From the NCBI GenBank assembly GCA_036874045.1, contig CM072335.1, positions 7,398,001 through 7,462,000 on the forward strand: DNA of 64,000 bases, read 5' to 3'. The notes under the pieces were generated by a model that worked only from the letters and a program-made list of their open reading frames with translations, was not told where the DNA came from and did no database searches. This DNA is from Cymodocea nodosa. Its lineage: Eukaryota; Streptophyta; Magnoliopsida; Alismatales; Cymodoceaceae. How positions within the stretch are numbered: position 1 is the stretch's first letter; each line of letters begins with the position of its first letter. This document shows, one piece after another, positions 1 through 10,631 of this stretch. Both the position numbers and the translations under genes were made by a program.

Positions 1-1730
1 GTTTCTAAATACCCACCTTATTCCCATTATGGATTGATTTTCAGGTGGTGGAACTAGATCCCATACCTCATTTCTTATAAATTGATTTAGCTCATCTTGC
101 ATAGCTAAAAACCAAAATTCATCTTCTAAGGCATCTTCAATTTTCTTAGGTTCTAGTAACGAAACAAATGAATAAGCACCACAAATGTTGACTACTGATG
201 ACTTAGTCCCAACTCCTTGATTAGGATCACCTATTATCTGATCAATAGGATGAGATGAAGCATAATGCCAATTTCTATGTTGTTCCATATTTTCTATAAG
301 TATGACATTTTTTCTTCTAAATTTTCATCATTCAAATTTAGATTTCTTATTCTGTCAAATAATCTATCAATTTCTCTGTCAACATCATTTGGTACTATTT
401 CTGGGAGAATTTCTGAATCAAAGTTTTCAGCATGTCTTAAATCCAAATGAGAATTTTCATGAAATTTCACATGTAGGGTTTCCTCAATGGTTTTTGTTGA
501 TTTATTATAAACTCTATATGCTTTACTTCTAATGGAATAACCAACAAAAATCCCTTCATCTGATTTAGCTTTAAATTTGTCTCTTCGTTCCTTAGTGTTT
601 AAAATAAAACACTTACAGTCAAAGGGTTTTAAATAACTTATTTTGGGAACCCTGTTATACCATATCTCATAAGGAGTTTTATCTAAAATTGGTCTTAGAT
701 GTACTATATTTATAACATAGCATGCTATATGAACTGCTTCTGCCTAGAGAAAAAGGGGTAACTTATTCTCATTTAACATGGTTCTGGACATTTCCTGAAG
801 TAATCTGTTCTTTCGTTCTACCATCCCATTTTGTGAATGAGCTCTTGGAAATGAGTACCTATGATCTATGCCTAATTCTTCACAAAAGGTGTCCATTTGA
901 TCATTATCAAATTCTGTACCATGATCACTCCTAAGTTTTTGAATTTTAACATTTTGCTCATTCTGAACTTTATTATAGAATATCTTAAATATTTCAAAAA
1001 CTTCAGTTTTATTAGCTAGAAAATAGACCCAAGTAAATCTAGAATAGTCATCAACTAGTACAAAAGCATAATGTTTACCTCCTAGACTGGTTGTTATAGT
1101 AGGTCCAAATAAATCCATATGTACTAGTTCTAATACTCTTTTGCTTGTTATTTCATTTAAGCTTTTAAAGGATGTTTTATGTAACTTACCTAGTTGACAC
1201 GCATCACACATAAACTCTTTCGAGTACTTAATACTAGGTAAACCTTTAACTAGATTCTTTTTAGACAGCTTTTGTAATAATTTTAAGTTTGAGTGTCCTA
1301 GCCTTCTATGCCATAAAATGACTTCATCCAATTTTGCAATTAAGCAAGCATTGTCTTTAATAATATCAGAAGGAAAATTTAGAATATAAACAGATCCTTT
1401 CTTGTATGTAGTGAATAAAATTTCGTTTGTAGTCATGTCCATAATTTTACAGGAATCTTTTTCAAAAATTACTCTATAAATCTTCATTAAAACAGGAACA
1501 CTCAATAAATTAAAACCTAAGTTTTCAACTAATATGACATCATTTATAAAACATTTCTCAATTACTTGAACCTTGCTAGACCCAAGGATATTTGTTTTGC
1601 TTTTATTTCCAAAGGTAAGTTGTCCGTTCTTGGTCTTTGTTATTTTTGTAAGTAATCGTATATCTCTAGTCATGTGGCTGGATGCTCCACTGTCCATTAT
1701 CCATTTTGATTTGTGTACCTACAAAAATAG
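1..1730 (-). pseudogene. Cop-B copia pol: protease, integrase and start of RT (cut by window edge)
   Basis: Reading leftward from 1730, the polyprotein shows an aspartic protease start (MDSGASSHMTR), a GAG-pre-integrase segment with the zinc-binding pattern LWHRRLGHSN ... CDACQLGK, and the integrase core with HMDLFGP, DDYSRFTWVYFL and the NGMVERKN glutamate of the DDE triad. Residues typical of the integrase C-terminus (SDEGIFVGYS) follow, then the linker. At the window edge the first RT block (NQFIRNEVWDLV, then WVFRN) is visible. The longest open stretch is 744-1697; around 720-745 the frame is lost and further stops occur in the linker. The YVDD and RNase H parts lie outside the window to the left. 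It replicates through an RNA intermediate in the family as a whole; this copy cannot make an intact polyprotein. Confidence 0.9.
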
Positions 1731-3741
1731 TCAAAAAGAGATTTTATCTCTTGGAACCCATTTTTGAGTGGGTCCAAGAATTTTAGAGAGAGTCATATCA
1801 AAATAATCCATATTTTTAGACTTCAACTTATCTATTTTCTGATAATTATTTTTGCGTTTCTTTCTCTTAGTGTTATAATTATCAGAACATTTATCTCCAT
1901 GTAAACCAAAGTTGAAATTTTCATTTCTGACATTATTTGATTTCCAATATCCGATATTCTTTAAATATGAAGAAAATTGATCAAAAATATTAAAATTCTC
2001 AAATGTCTTAGCTTGATTCTTCTAAAGATTTCTTTTGAAATTCTTGCATCGTGTGCTATCATTTATATGCTGCATTTCATCAATTTGCACATATTTTTCT
2101 CCCTTTTTGATTACACATGGAATAATTTTTCTCTTACTATTCTTAGTACTGGAAATAAAGACATTATTTTTAGCAATACCATCATGCAATATATAATTTT
2201 TAGAAGATGCATCGTGTAAACCAATACCATGTTTTTCTACATTTGATATTTTACTACTGAGTTCATTTGTTAAAGTTTGACTATTATTCCATTTACTTAA
2301 TATAGCCTTTTGATCATAGACTTTAATCTTTAACACATCAATTTCTGAATTTAAATCAGTAATAGTCAGTTCCAGTTTTTCAATTTCACAGATATTTTTT
2401 TCTTATCAGCAATTAAATTTTCACAATCATCATGCAATTTTCTTTCTAAAGCAGTGAACTTTAAAATTTCCTGTGCATGCCTTTGATTTTCTTCTTTAAA
2501 TTTATTCAATGTAGAGTTCAGAAAATCAATCTTATTTTCAGATTCATCTAGCATTTTCCTAGTGTCCTTTCTTTCTATTTTGACTTTCTTATATTTTCTA
2601 GTCAGTCTATTGTATTCAACAAGTAATCCATCAAAACTATCGAAATTAGCATTTTGATCAGAGGATACCTCGCTGGATTTTGCCATAAAGCATACATTTG
2701 CCAGATTTTCTTCTAAATCTAATGTTGATGAGGATTCATTGTCTGATGTTGAATCCTTTGTTTCTTCACTTTGTAAAGCTGAAGAGTCATCCCATGTCAC
2801 TTTGAGTGCCCTTCTCTTTCTGAATTTCTTACTCCTGAAATTCCTCCTCGAATTCTTCTTATCTTTGTTGAGAGGACAATCAGTTTGAAAGTGACCTGCC
2901 TGTTGCACTTGTAGCATATACTTTTGTCTTTCGTGAATGACTTCTTCTCCATATCTCTAGATGTCTTTGTTGACCTGAAGTTCCTGCGTTTCTTCAACAG
3001 ATTTCTAAATTTTCTGGTTAACAACAATAAATCATCGTTAGAATCACTAGAGACTTCTAAGACTTTATCAGCCTCAAAAGCCAGATCCCTTCTAGGATTT
3101 TTCCCTTTTGGATCTAAATGTTGTACTTCATAGGCTGTTAGATTTCCTATGAGATCATCGAGAGTATATGTATTTAAGTCTTTGGACTCTTCAATAGATG
3201 TTGTCTTTTGAGCCCAAATTTTATTTAAAGATCTAAGGATCTTTCTTACCAAGTCTTTTTCTTCGAATTTCTTGCCTAAAAATTTTAATGAATTTACAAT
3301 CTCAAGAAAACGGGAAAACATGTCAAAGATACATTCATTTTCGTGCATTTTAAAAAGCTCATATTTATGTACTAATATATTGATCTTAGATTCCTTGACT
3401 TGATTAGTACCTTCGTTGGCAACTTCTAATGGATGTCATATCTCATATGCAATTTGATATGCAGAAACTTTATTAAATTGATCATGAGATAAAGCACAAA
3501 ACAAGATGTTTAAACCTTTAGCATTCAGTGTCATTCGCTCATTTTCATCAAAAGTCCAAGTATCATATGGAGTCGTAACTAACACTATAGGATTGCTAAT
3601 TATATGCCATAATTTGAAATCGATTGACTGAAAGAATACTTTCATCCTATATTTCTAGTAGCCATAATTGCTACCTTCGAACATAGGAGGACGATTAGTG
3701 GTCTGTCCTTCAGTCATAACTAAGATTTTAGAATTATCCAT
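1731..3741 (-). pseudogene. Cop-B copia gag (broken)
   Basis: Capsid/nucleocapsid gene. The predicted start is the ATG complementary to 3739-3741, about 90 bases after the primer site; it opens MDNSKILVMTEGQ and then the family motif for N-terminal gag (RPPMFEGSNYGYW). The core with LNILFCALSHDQFNKVSAY and KINILVHKYELFKMHENE is typical of Sirevirus-like gag (UBN2/DUF4219 type). A zinc knuckle begins CYKCNRQ near 2900 but runs into a frameshift there. Trp codons have become stops near 3651 and 3436. The C-terminal third (about 2360-1770) is lysine- and asparagine-rich, probably coiled coil. The frame ends in TGA at 1731-1733, followed by a T-rich stretch ending TTTTTGTAG just before protease. 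Confidence 0.85.
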
Positions 3742-3831
3742 TTTAAACAGATGATCTGAAGTAAATGACAAGAAAAACCAATTCCTAAATAGAGAAATGA
3801 AGGCTTCCGAATGCTTTAAACAGTTTAAAAT
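3742..3831 (-). other. Cop-B 5' leader
   Basis: Ninety bases between the primer site and the gag ATG of the minus-strand Cop-B element. It is A/T-rich with no ORF. The same leader, slightly different in length, is found at 58138-58223 in the second Cop-B copy. Confidence 0.7.
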
Positions 3832-3845
3832 GCTCTGATACCAGT
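3832..3845 (-). other. Primer binding site, initiator Met tRNA type
   Basis: The minus strand reads ACTGGTATCAGAGC directly after the LTR end. TGGTATCAGAGC is the standard primer site of plant copia elements, complementary to the 3' end of initiator methionine tRNA. It fixes the LTR end at 3846 and the element's orientation. Confidence 0.92.
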
Positions 3846-5065
3846 TGTAGGATCGTCTGTATTACAAGAGGGGGGGTGAATTGTGTCTTTAGTAATTAAA
3901 CTAGCGGATAAAACAAGAGCACAAAACACTCGTAAATGAAATTCTATTCTTTTATTTCAAGATAGAATTTACAATATCTTTTCAGCTCAATTCCCTTCTT
4001 GACGGTTTTGATACAGTAATTTTTGATATACAATTCAAATAGGAAAACAAAGCTCTTTTTCAAAACTAGTTTTGAATTGTATAAAACCTGATCTTTATGC
4101 ACACAGCTCTTTTCTTTCTCTTTGCTCAACTTCTGTATCTCTTTTTCTCCAATTGTCGAATTTCCAGACTTCTCGCATTTGCAGCTCATTTTCTAAAATT
4201 GCTTGGAATTTCAAACTTCTTCTGATGTTGGAGAACTTTTCAGAATATGAATATTTAAACTTAACTTTTCAAGTAAGGATCCAGATTGAACATTCAGACT
4301 TGGTTTTTGAGATTGGGATCCCTTGTTGTAATGTAGCTCGTACTCTCTATTAGTAGTCGAACTTTGTTGTCTTTTACATTCAACATGTTCATCCACTTGA
4401 TCCACAATCCATAATTCATAATCCACGTACTAATTTTCTCTTTAATCCAAATTACTTTCTATTTAAATTTCCACTTTCTTTACTGACAATCTGAGTTTCC
4501 ACGATCTCCACTCGTAGATTCACCGAAATTTTATCTTCCTAGAGTCTTGTAGAATATCTTCTAAGTCTTCGATTTAGTTGAACATTTATCCTTTAACTCC
4601 TATCAAAACTCTAACACTTATCCTTTAACTCTTCGAGTTCTTGCACCTGCAAAACACGTGACTAAACAAGGAAACTTATCTGTTCATTAGTCCTTTTATA
4701 AAACTCGAATAGTTATCTATCCATGCGTATAAAAACTCGAACAGTTATCTAACTATTCGATTTTTCATTACCGAATGCACATGGAAAACACGTGACAACT
4801 TAAAACATTGAAAACACGCGTGTGGATAACTTAACTATACGAGTTTTTAACATAAAGTATTCGACAAAAACAAAACGTTAACTATCCGAAAGTTTAACTA
4901 TTGCAAATCTAGCTCTTCGGAAATCTTTAATTTATCCAACATAAAAATGAAACTTTCTGATAATCTGTTAACTATTATACTTAGAGAAATATACTTAGAG
5001 AATATTATGTAGACTTATTTAAATACGTTAATAAAGCATACATCATCAAAATTAAATACCTAATA
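3846..5065 (-). mobile_element. Cop-B 5' LTR, 1,220 bp
   Basis: In the sense (minus) direction it starts TATTAGGTATTT (expected TGTTAGGTATTT, as in the copy ending at 61084) and ends CGATCCTACA next to the primer site. The U5 end contains the CACCCCCCTCTTG block shared with Sire-A LTRs. The U3 half (about 4600-4960) is packed with short TAACTATCCGA / AACTCGAACAG words and CACGTG boxes. Its right end interrupts the gag of a Gyp-1 element. The partner 3' LTR is outside the window, so its age and target duplication cannot be judged. Confidence 0.88.
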
Positions 5066-5850
5066 GGTGCTAATGATTGTGATTTACAAGATTCTTTTTC
5101 TTTCATTTCATTTGTTTGATCATTTTTAGTCTCATTTTCATATTTAGATTTTTTTTCATTGATTTCTAGGTTTTCAGATATTATGTTTTCATTATCCTTT
5201 TGAATTTGGTTCTTATCCACCTTCATATTACTTTCTTTCTAAATTCTTGGTGGTATATCAGTTCCAGATCTCAATGTTATACATACATCTTCCAGATTTT
5301 CATTATTTTCATGACATTCTTGTATTTCATTTTCATAATTTCGATCTTTGAGTGTTTTTAGTTTTAACTTACATTCTTTAAATTCTATTGCATTGGTATT
5401 TTCTCTTGTCTGTATGTTTTGCAAATTATGCAAATCTGTAACATTAAAGTTTTCATTTGTGTTTTCCTATTGCATAACTTGTAATTTCATTGTAAATTCG
5501 TCCAATGCTTTTAGTTTTCTTTCCAAATCATCTAATCTCATTGCAATCAATTTTTGATCAATTTTCATTATGGTTTTTTTAGTTTCGTATATGATATCAA
5601 TTTTAGGTTCTAAATATTCTTCCCTATAGTTTAATTGGTTGACTTCTTATTGCTAACACTTGTATTATTCCAATTTATCTATGTTTTACTCTAAGCTACG
5701 CTTTAGTCTGTCATACCTATCCCAAACTTCCTTGTCTCTCAATATATTACACATTCTAAACTGACCATTAGTTCGGTAAACTATAGGATTCTCATACTCA
5801 ACTCTATTATATTGAATATAATTCATTTGTTGTTCATGTGATCTAACCAT
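5066..5850 (-). pseudogene. Gyp-1 gypsy gag, Athila/Tat-like, interrupted by Cop-B
   Basis: The start is the ATG complementary to 5848-5850, opening MVRSHEQQMNYIQYN. A lysine- and glutamate-rich coiled-coil-like stretch follows, with RLDDLERKLKALDE near 5540, and then the motif CITLRSGTDIPP near 5240-5285. TLRSG is a hallmark of Athila/Tat-lineage gag proteins just ahead of protease, and it is the main evidence for lineage here. In-frame stops occur (for example near 5680, 5660, 5468 and 5240), so it is dead. The reading frame runs directly into the Cop-B LTR at 5065, so the rest of this gag-pol should lie beyond Cop-B, left of the window. Confidence 0.72.
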
Positions 5851-6042
5851 CTACAATCATCTTAGTTTCAAACAACCAGAGATGTCCTGACCTTCCAAAT
5901 TGAAAATTCATATACGCTAACTATAGATTTCAGAAATCTTTGTGCATAAGCATATGTCATATTCTCAATTATAAAATAAAACACACAATACTCCCTCTAC
6001 TATTAAAACAAAACAACACTCACCATTGCTTAGCTTCTCAAT
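5851..6042 (-). other. Gyp-1 5' leader
   Basis: About 190 bases between the Gyp-1 primer site and the gag ATG. No ORF or strong repeat is seen in it. Confidence 0.6.
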
Positions 6043-6060
6043 CCTCGGTAACGGCGCTAG
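6043..6060 (-). other. Gyp-1 primer binding site
   Basis: The minus strand reads CTAGCGCCGTTACCGAGG, close to the TGGCGCCGTTGCCGGGG site (tRNA-Asp type) used by Athila/Tat elements. It sits a few bases after the predicted LTR end CAATACA. Confidence 0.75.
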
Positions 6061-6066
6061 AAAACT

Positions 6067-8267
6067 TGTATTGTTGTGAAAAGTTAAATCATAAACTTGT
6101 TTATACAATGGTGTAAGAAAACTTGTTTGATTTATTTTTATGCTTATATCAATAATTACTTTTAGAAGTAAATGAACAACCTTTCACACAAATTAGATAT
6201 TAAATCCAATTTATATTTTTAATTGCAAGTGCATAGTATATATTGTATTTGTGTGCAAGTATAGGTCGATCCCACAGAGATTGAGTAAGAATTGTGTACT
6301 GTTCTTACTTTTATATTGGAGTTTATATGTGTTCAGTTAAACACTCTGTTGGGTTACAATTAACACAACGGACTTAGTTTGTGGAGTTATGGTTAACTCA
6401 ACGGACTAACCTCGTGAACTTAAGTTAACTCCACGAGCCTACCTTTCCAGTTAAATACTGCTATTTACAAAGGAATTCGGCCAACCATTGGGCGGTTCCA
6501 TAGAATGTAAATAACACTAATTAAGCTCTTTAATGTTAGTTAATATTAGATTTGTCATTAAGCAATACTAACATTCAGATATTTCAAATAGTAATCATTA
6601 AAATCTTTAAGTATCTAGGACAAATCACTATCAGTAAACAATAAAACTATTTTCTATTTTTCTGAATCAAACAAACATAAAACATTCACAATACTAACAA
6701 TGATAACATTAATCATGATACAAAACAAACAATACAACACTTTAATACTAAATGTAAACACAGATAATTTGTTGTTTTTGGTATTTTTGTTTTGATATGT
6801 TCTTGAAGATGAACGAAAGGTGAAATGTAAAAATCTCTATCGACAATAAAAACTTATGTCACTACATGTGACATGATTACACCATTGAAAACTTAATCAC
6901 TTACAATCTTGCCTCCTCTCCCTATAGGATCGCGAATCAAGAATTGTAAGATGATCTCTTCTTCAGCATATTGGCATCAACTCGAAACCAAGGCTAGAAG
7001 CTTTATGATCTTCTAAGATATGAGTAGGTGCTTGGTGAAAATAGCTTCCCTTCCTGCGACGCGATCACTCCTCACAGTGGTTGTTAGTCACCATGTTTGG
7101 CTCAGAATCGACCTGACATCAGGGAAGTATCCTCACAAACCTCTGGTGGTTGGTGAATTTGGTGGTGGTGTGGAGCTTCGAGGAACTTTCGATGCTTCCT
7201 ACAGTTAGCGCGATTCTCCACTCCTTCACATACACTTTTTCGTCTTTCTCCTCTTCTTTTATATTTCTTTCAGTAGTAACTACTTCTGCTTAGATGATCG
7301 GTTGGATTTCCTTCATTCATATCAATAATGGTGATTTCTTCTTCATTCCACAAGTGAATTCCTACGTGATATGTGCAATCGTGGTTTTCCTTCATAATGT
7401 ATCTTCTTATAACTCTTCTAGTTCTTGCACCTGCAAAACACATGACTAAACAAGAAAACTTATCTGTTTGTTAGTCACTTTATAAAACTCAAACAGTTAT
7501 CCATCCATGTGTATAAAACTCGAACAGTTATCTAACTCTCTGATTTTTCATTACCAAACGCACATGGAACACACATGAAAACTTAAAATATTAAAACACA
7601 TTAAAACACACGTGTAGATAACTTAACTATATGAGTTTTTAACATAACTCTTCGACTAAAATGAAACGGTAACTATCCAATAGTTTACATTACCTATTTC
7701 TACATAACACTAACAAAACGCGTTACCTTAGTGTATATTCAAGTAACTCAACACATATAGTTATGCTAACTTAACGAGTTATACATGTGCAATTCACGTG
7801 ATATACTAAAGCATTTAATTTCAACACGTGCATAATTCTAACTTAACGAGTTCAAATATTTCGGATACTTACAAACCTAACTATCCGATGCTTAGATGCA
7901 TTTCAAATAGTTAGTAGATAACTTATCGAACATTCACTTAAGTCATGCATTATGGTTACAACACGTGTACTCTAGGAAATAATAAAATATTCTTTAAGCA
8001 TTTAAAACATAACTGTCCAATACATGCAATATAACTCTTTAAAATAATAGAAAATTCAATTACTTAAGAATTAAAAACCTACAACTTACCGGTAGTTCAG
8101 AAATGTACTTAATTAACGCTAATTCCTTGAAATTATGCAGATTCTTTCATTAAAGCATATAATAGTGTAATTATAACATAATGGCTTAATTCTCATATGA
8201 TAAGCTAAATATTATGCAATTAACCATCATTTAACCATTAATATTATGCACTTTTTCATTCTAAATA
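6067..8267 (-). mobile_element. Gyp-1 LTR copy 1 (5' LTR), ~2.2 kb
   Basis: In sense direction it begins TATTTAGAATG (mutated from TGTTTAGAATG seen at 19997) and ends near ACAATACA, next to the primer site. Near the 3' end it has the block around 6220-6300 (GGGATCGACCTATACTTGC in sense) characteristic of Athila/Tat LTR ends. A segment at about 7424-7670 matches the Cop-B copia LTR and is absent from Gyp-1 copies 2 and 3. A second block, 7719-7800, matches Sire-A LTRs in the same sense. Open frames inside it (for example 7020-7208) are not conserved between copies and are not genes. Confidence 0.82.
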
Positions 8268-8341
8268 AATGGCTACACAAGAAGGGAGTGAATTATGTTT
8301 TTCAACATATTTAAGTATAATTGAAACTTCAAAATTAAAAA
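8268..8341 (-). repeat. Inverted tip of a Sire-A-type LTR (U5 end)
   Basis: Read on the minus strand, this is the last ~75 bases of a Sire-A LTR: GTCTCGACTT at the inner end, then the cytidine-rich block, then CTTGTGTAGCCAT. It lies head to head with the plus-strand gag leader that follows at 8342 (AGGTTGAAAAATCTAAG). The outermost ~10 bases of the LTR are missing where the Gyp-1 LTR abuts it. Confidence 0.75.
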
Positions 8342-10631
8342 TAAGTCGAGACAGGTTGAAAAATCTAAGATAATATAGCTACTGGAAATGGTAATTTTTC
8401 TTTATATGAAGGCTAGAATCTTAACCATCCTCCTTTATTTGATGGAATACATTTTGAATATTAGAAAAATAGGATAATAGTCTTTCTTCAAAGTATAGAT
8501 CACAAGTTGTAGTTCATGATTTCTAAATCATATAATCCGTTAACTACTCCTTATAATACTTAGATAGTTACTAAAAAGAAAATGAAACTCTAAATGCAAA
8601 AGGCTTAAATATCTTATTTTGTGCACTAAGTTATGAACAGTTCAGTAAAGTGTCGACATATAAATCTACTTATGAGGTGTGGCATGCATTAGAAGTTTCA
8701 TATGAAGGTACTTCTCAAGTTAAAGAGACTAAAATTAATATGTTAATTCATAAATATGAACTCTTTAAGATGCATGAAGACAAAAGTATTTCTGAGATGT
8801 TTTCCAGATTCCTAGATATCATAAATTCCTTAAAATGCTTAGAAAAGAATTTTGAACAAAAGGATTTGGTGAAAAAAATTCTCAGATCCCTAAGTTCTAA
8901 ATGGTCTCAGAAAGTGACATCAATTAAGGAATCACAAGACTTAAATGTTTATACTATAAATGAACTTATAGGAAATTTAACTGCTTATGAAGTTTAATTA
9001 AATGATTTACTAAGTCACAACAAATTAAAAATGAAGAAATAAATAGCCTTCGAAATTAATTCAGATTTTGAAATATCCATTGATTCTGACGAGGATTTGA
9101 TTTTGTTGACTAGGAAATTCAAGAAAGCATGGAAAACTAAGAGAGAACAAAGGAACAGAAATGACAAACCCTCAATGTCAAACTCACTAAATGAAAAGAA
9201 TTCTTCATCTAGAAAGTATGTATGTTACAACTGCAAGAAACCTAGACATCTTTCTCCAGATTGTCCTATGAGAAAAAATGAAAACTAAAGTAGGACAAAT
9301 CAAAAGAAGAAGGCTTAGAAAACTCAAAAAAGTTTTACAAGAAAAATGCTTTGAAGGTTACTTGGGATGACACATCAGAAGAGTTTGAATTTGAGGAATC
9401 ATCATCAAAATCTTCACATTCAAAAGAAGAACAAGAGTCAGAAGATGTTTCTCATGTGTGCATCATAGTAGATGAGTCTGAGGTAATATTTGATCCTAAA
9501 AGTCATTTAGATTTTAACTTTGATGAATTATTATGTGCTTATAATGCATTATTACAAAAACTTAAAGTTTGTAAATTGGAAAATAAGAATATTAGAAATT
9601 CCTTGTCCATTATAGAAGAAGAAAATTGTTTTCTGTCTACTAATTTAGAAAAGTTTAAATGTGATAATGAAAATCATGCTAGAGATTTGCACAAATTTAG
9701 ATTTAATGAATGTGTCTTGCATGAACAAATACAGAATATAAATGTTGAAAAATTAAAGATAGAATCTGAAAATAAAAAATTGAGAAACAACATAAATGAT
9801 CGTGAGTTAGAGATTGATAAATTAAAAATGAGAGAACTAGATTTAAATTCCACCATTGAGAAATGGAACTTAAGTCAAACTAAGTTAGACAAGCTAACTA
9901 GTACCCCTACAGTGTCATATAAATTTGGCTTAGGATTTGATTATCGTTAATATCCTAAATCTCAAGCCAACAAAGGATTTATTAGTTGTAGTTCAAGTAA
10001 ATCTAAGACTAAAATTCCTTTTATTAGGAAACAAGGTAATAAATATGTAGAAGTAGGTACTTCAAGAGATGAATCATGTAGTAATAATATAAATCAATGT
10101 GATTTATCAAAATGTACTTCTAACATGACTATCAATGTTTCTAAAAATCTTGTTTCTTATTCTGGAAATTTAGTTACTAATGTTTCTAAAATTTTAGACA
10201 ATTGTAGTAAACTAGAAATTTAGAAACCTAAGCATGAAATTCAAAATATTGGTACTAGACCAATTATTGGTTCTACATGTTCTTTCTTTGAAAACTCTTG
10301 TGCAAAAAAAGATTTTGTATGTATTAAAAACTTAAATACAAATACAAAATCTTGGTATGAACTTACTAAAATGTATGAGCATGACTAAAATAAATTAACA
10401 TCTGATAAAAATTAGTTTGGTCTTGGTTATACTACATCTGAAAATAAAAAGAATATTAATAAGAGTAATAATTCTATGAGTGAGTATGAAGCTAATGATA
10501 AATTAGTAGTACTTACAACTAATAAGAATATAAATGATAATGTTAGACTATTTTTAAACAAAAAGAAGAAATATGCTTTCAATGAACTTGGTCCTTAGAG
10601 ACATTGGGTACCAAGAAACAATTCTTCTTAA
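8342..10631 (+). pseudogene. Sire-A-like copia gag, heavily decayed
   Basis: The leader AGGTTGAAAAATCTAAG is the same as at 33063, but the gag start codon is ATA instead of ATG (about 8369). Recognisable parts are the capsid region 8650-8997 (KINMLIHKYELFKMHEDKS, then LVKKILRSLSSKWSQKV), a CCHC zinc knuckle CYNCKKPRHLSPDC at about 9222-9263, an acidic stretch, and a long coiled-coil-like region 9351-9950. Stops occur near 8464, 8995, 9040, 9286, 9948 and several later sites. The frame ends at TAA 10629-10631, immediately before TTTGTTTTGCAG and the protease. Nucleic-acid binding and particle formation are the family roles; this copy cannot supply them. Confidence 0.85.
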
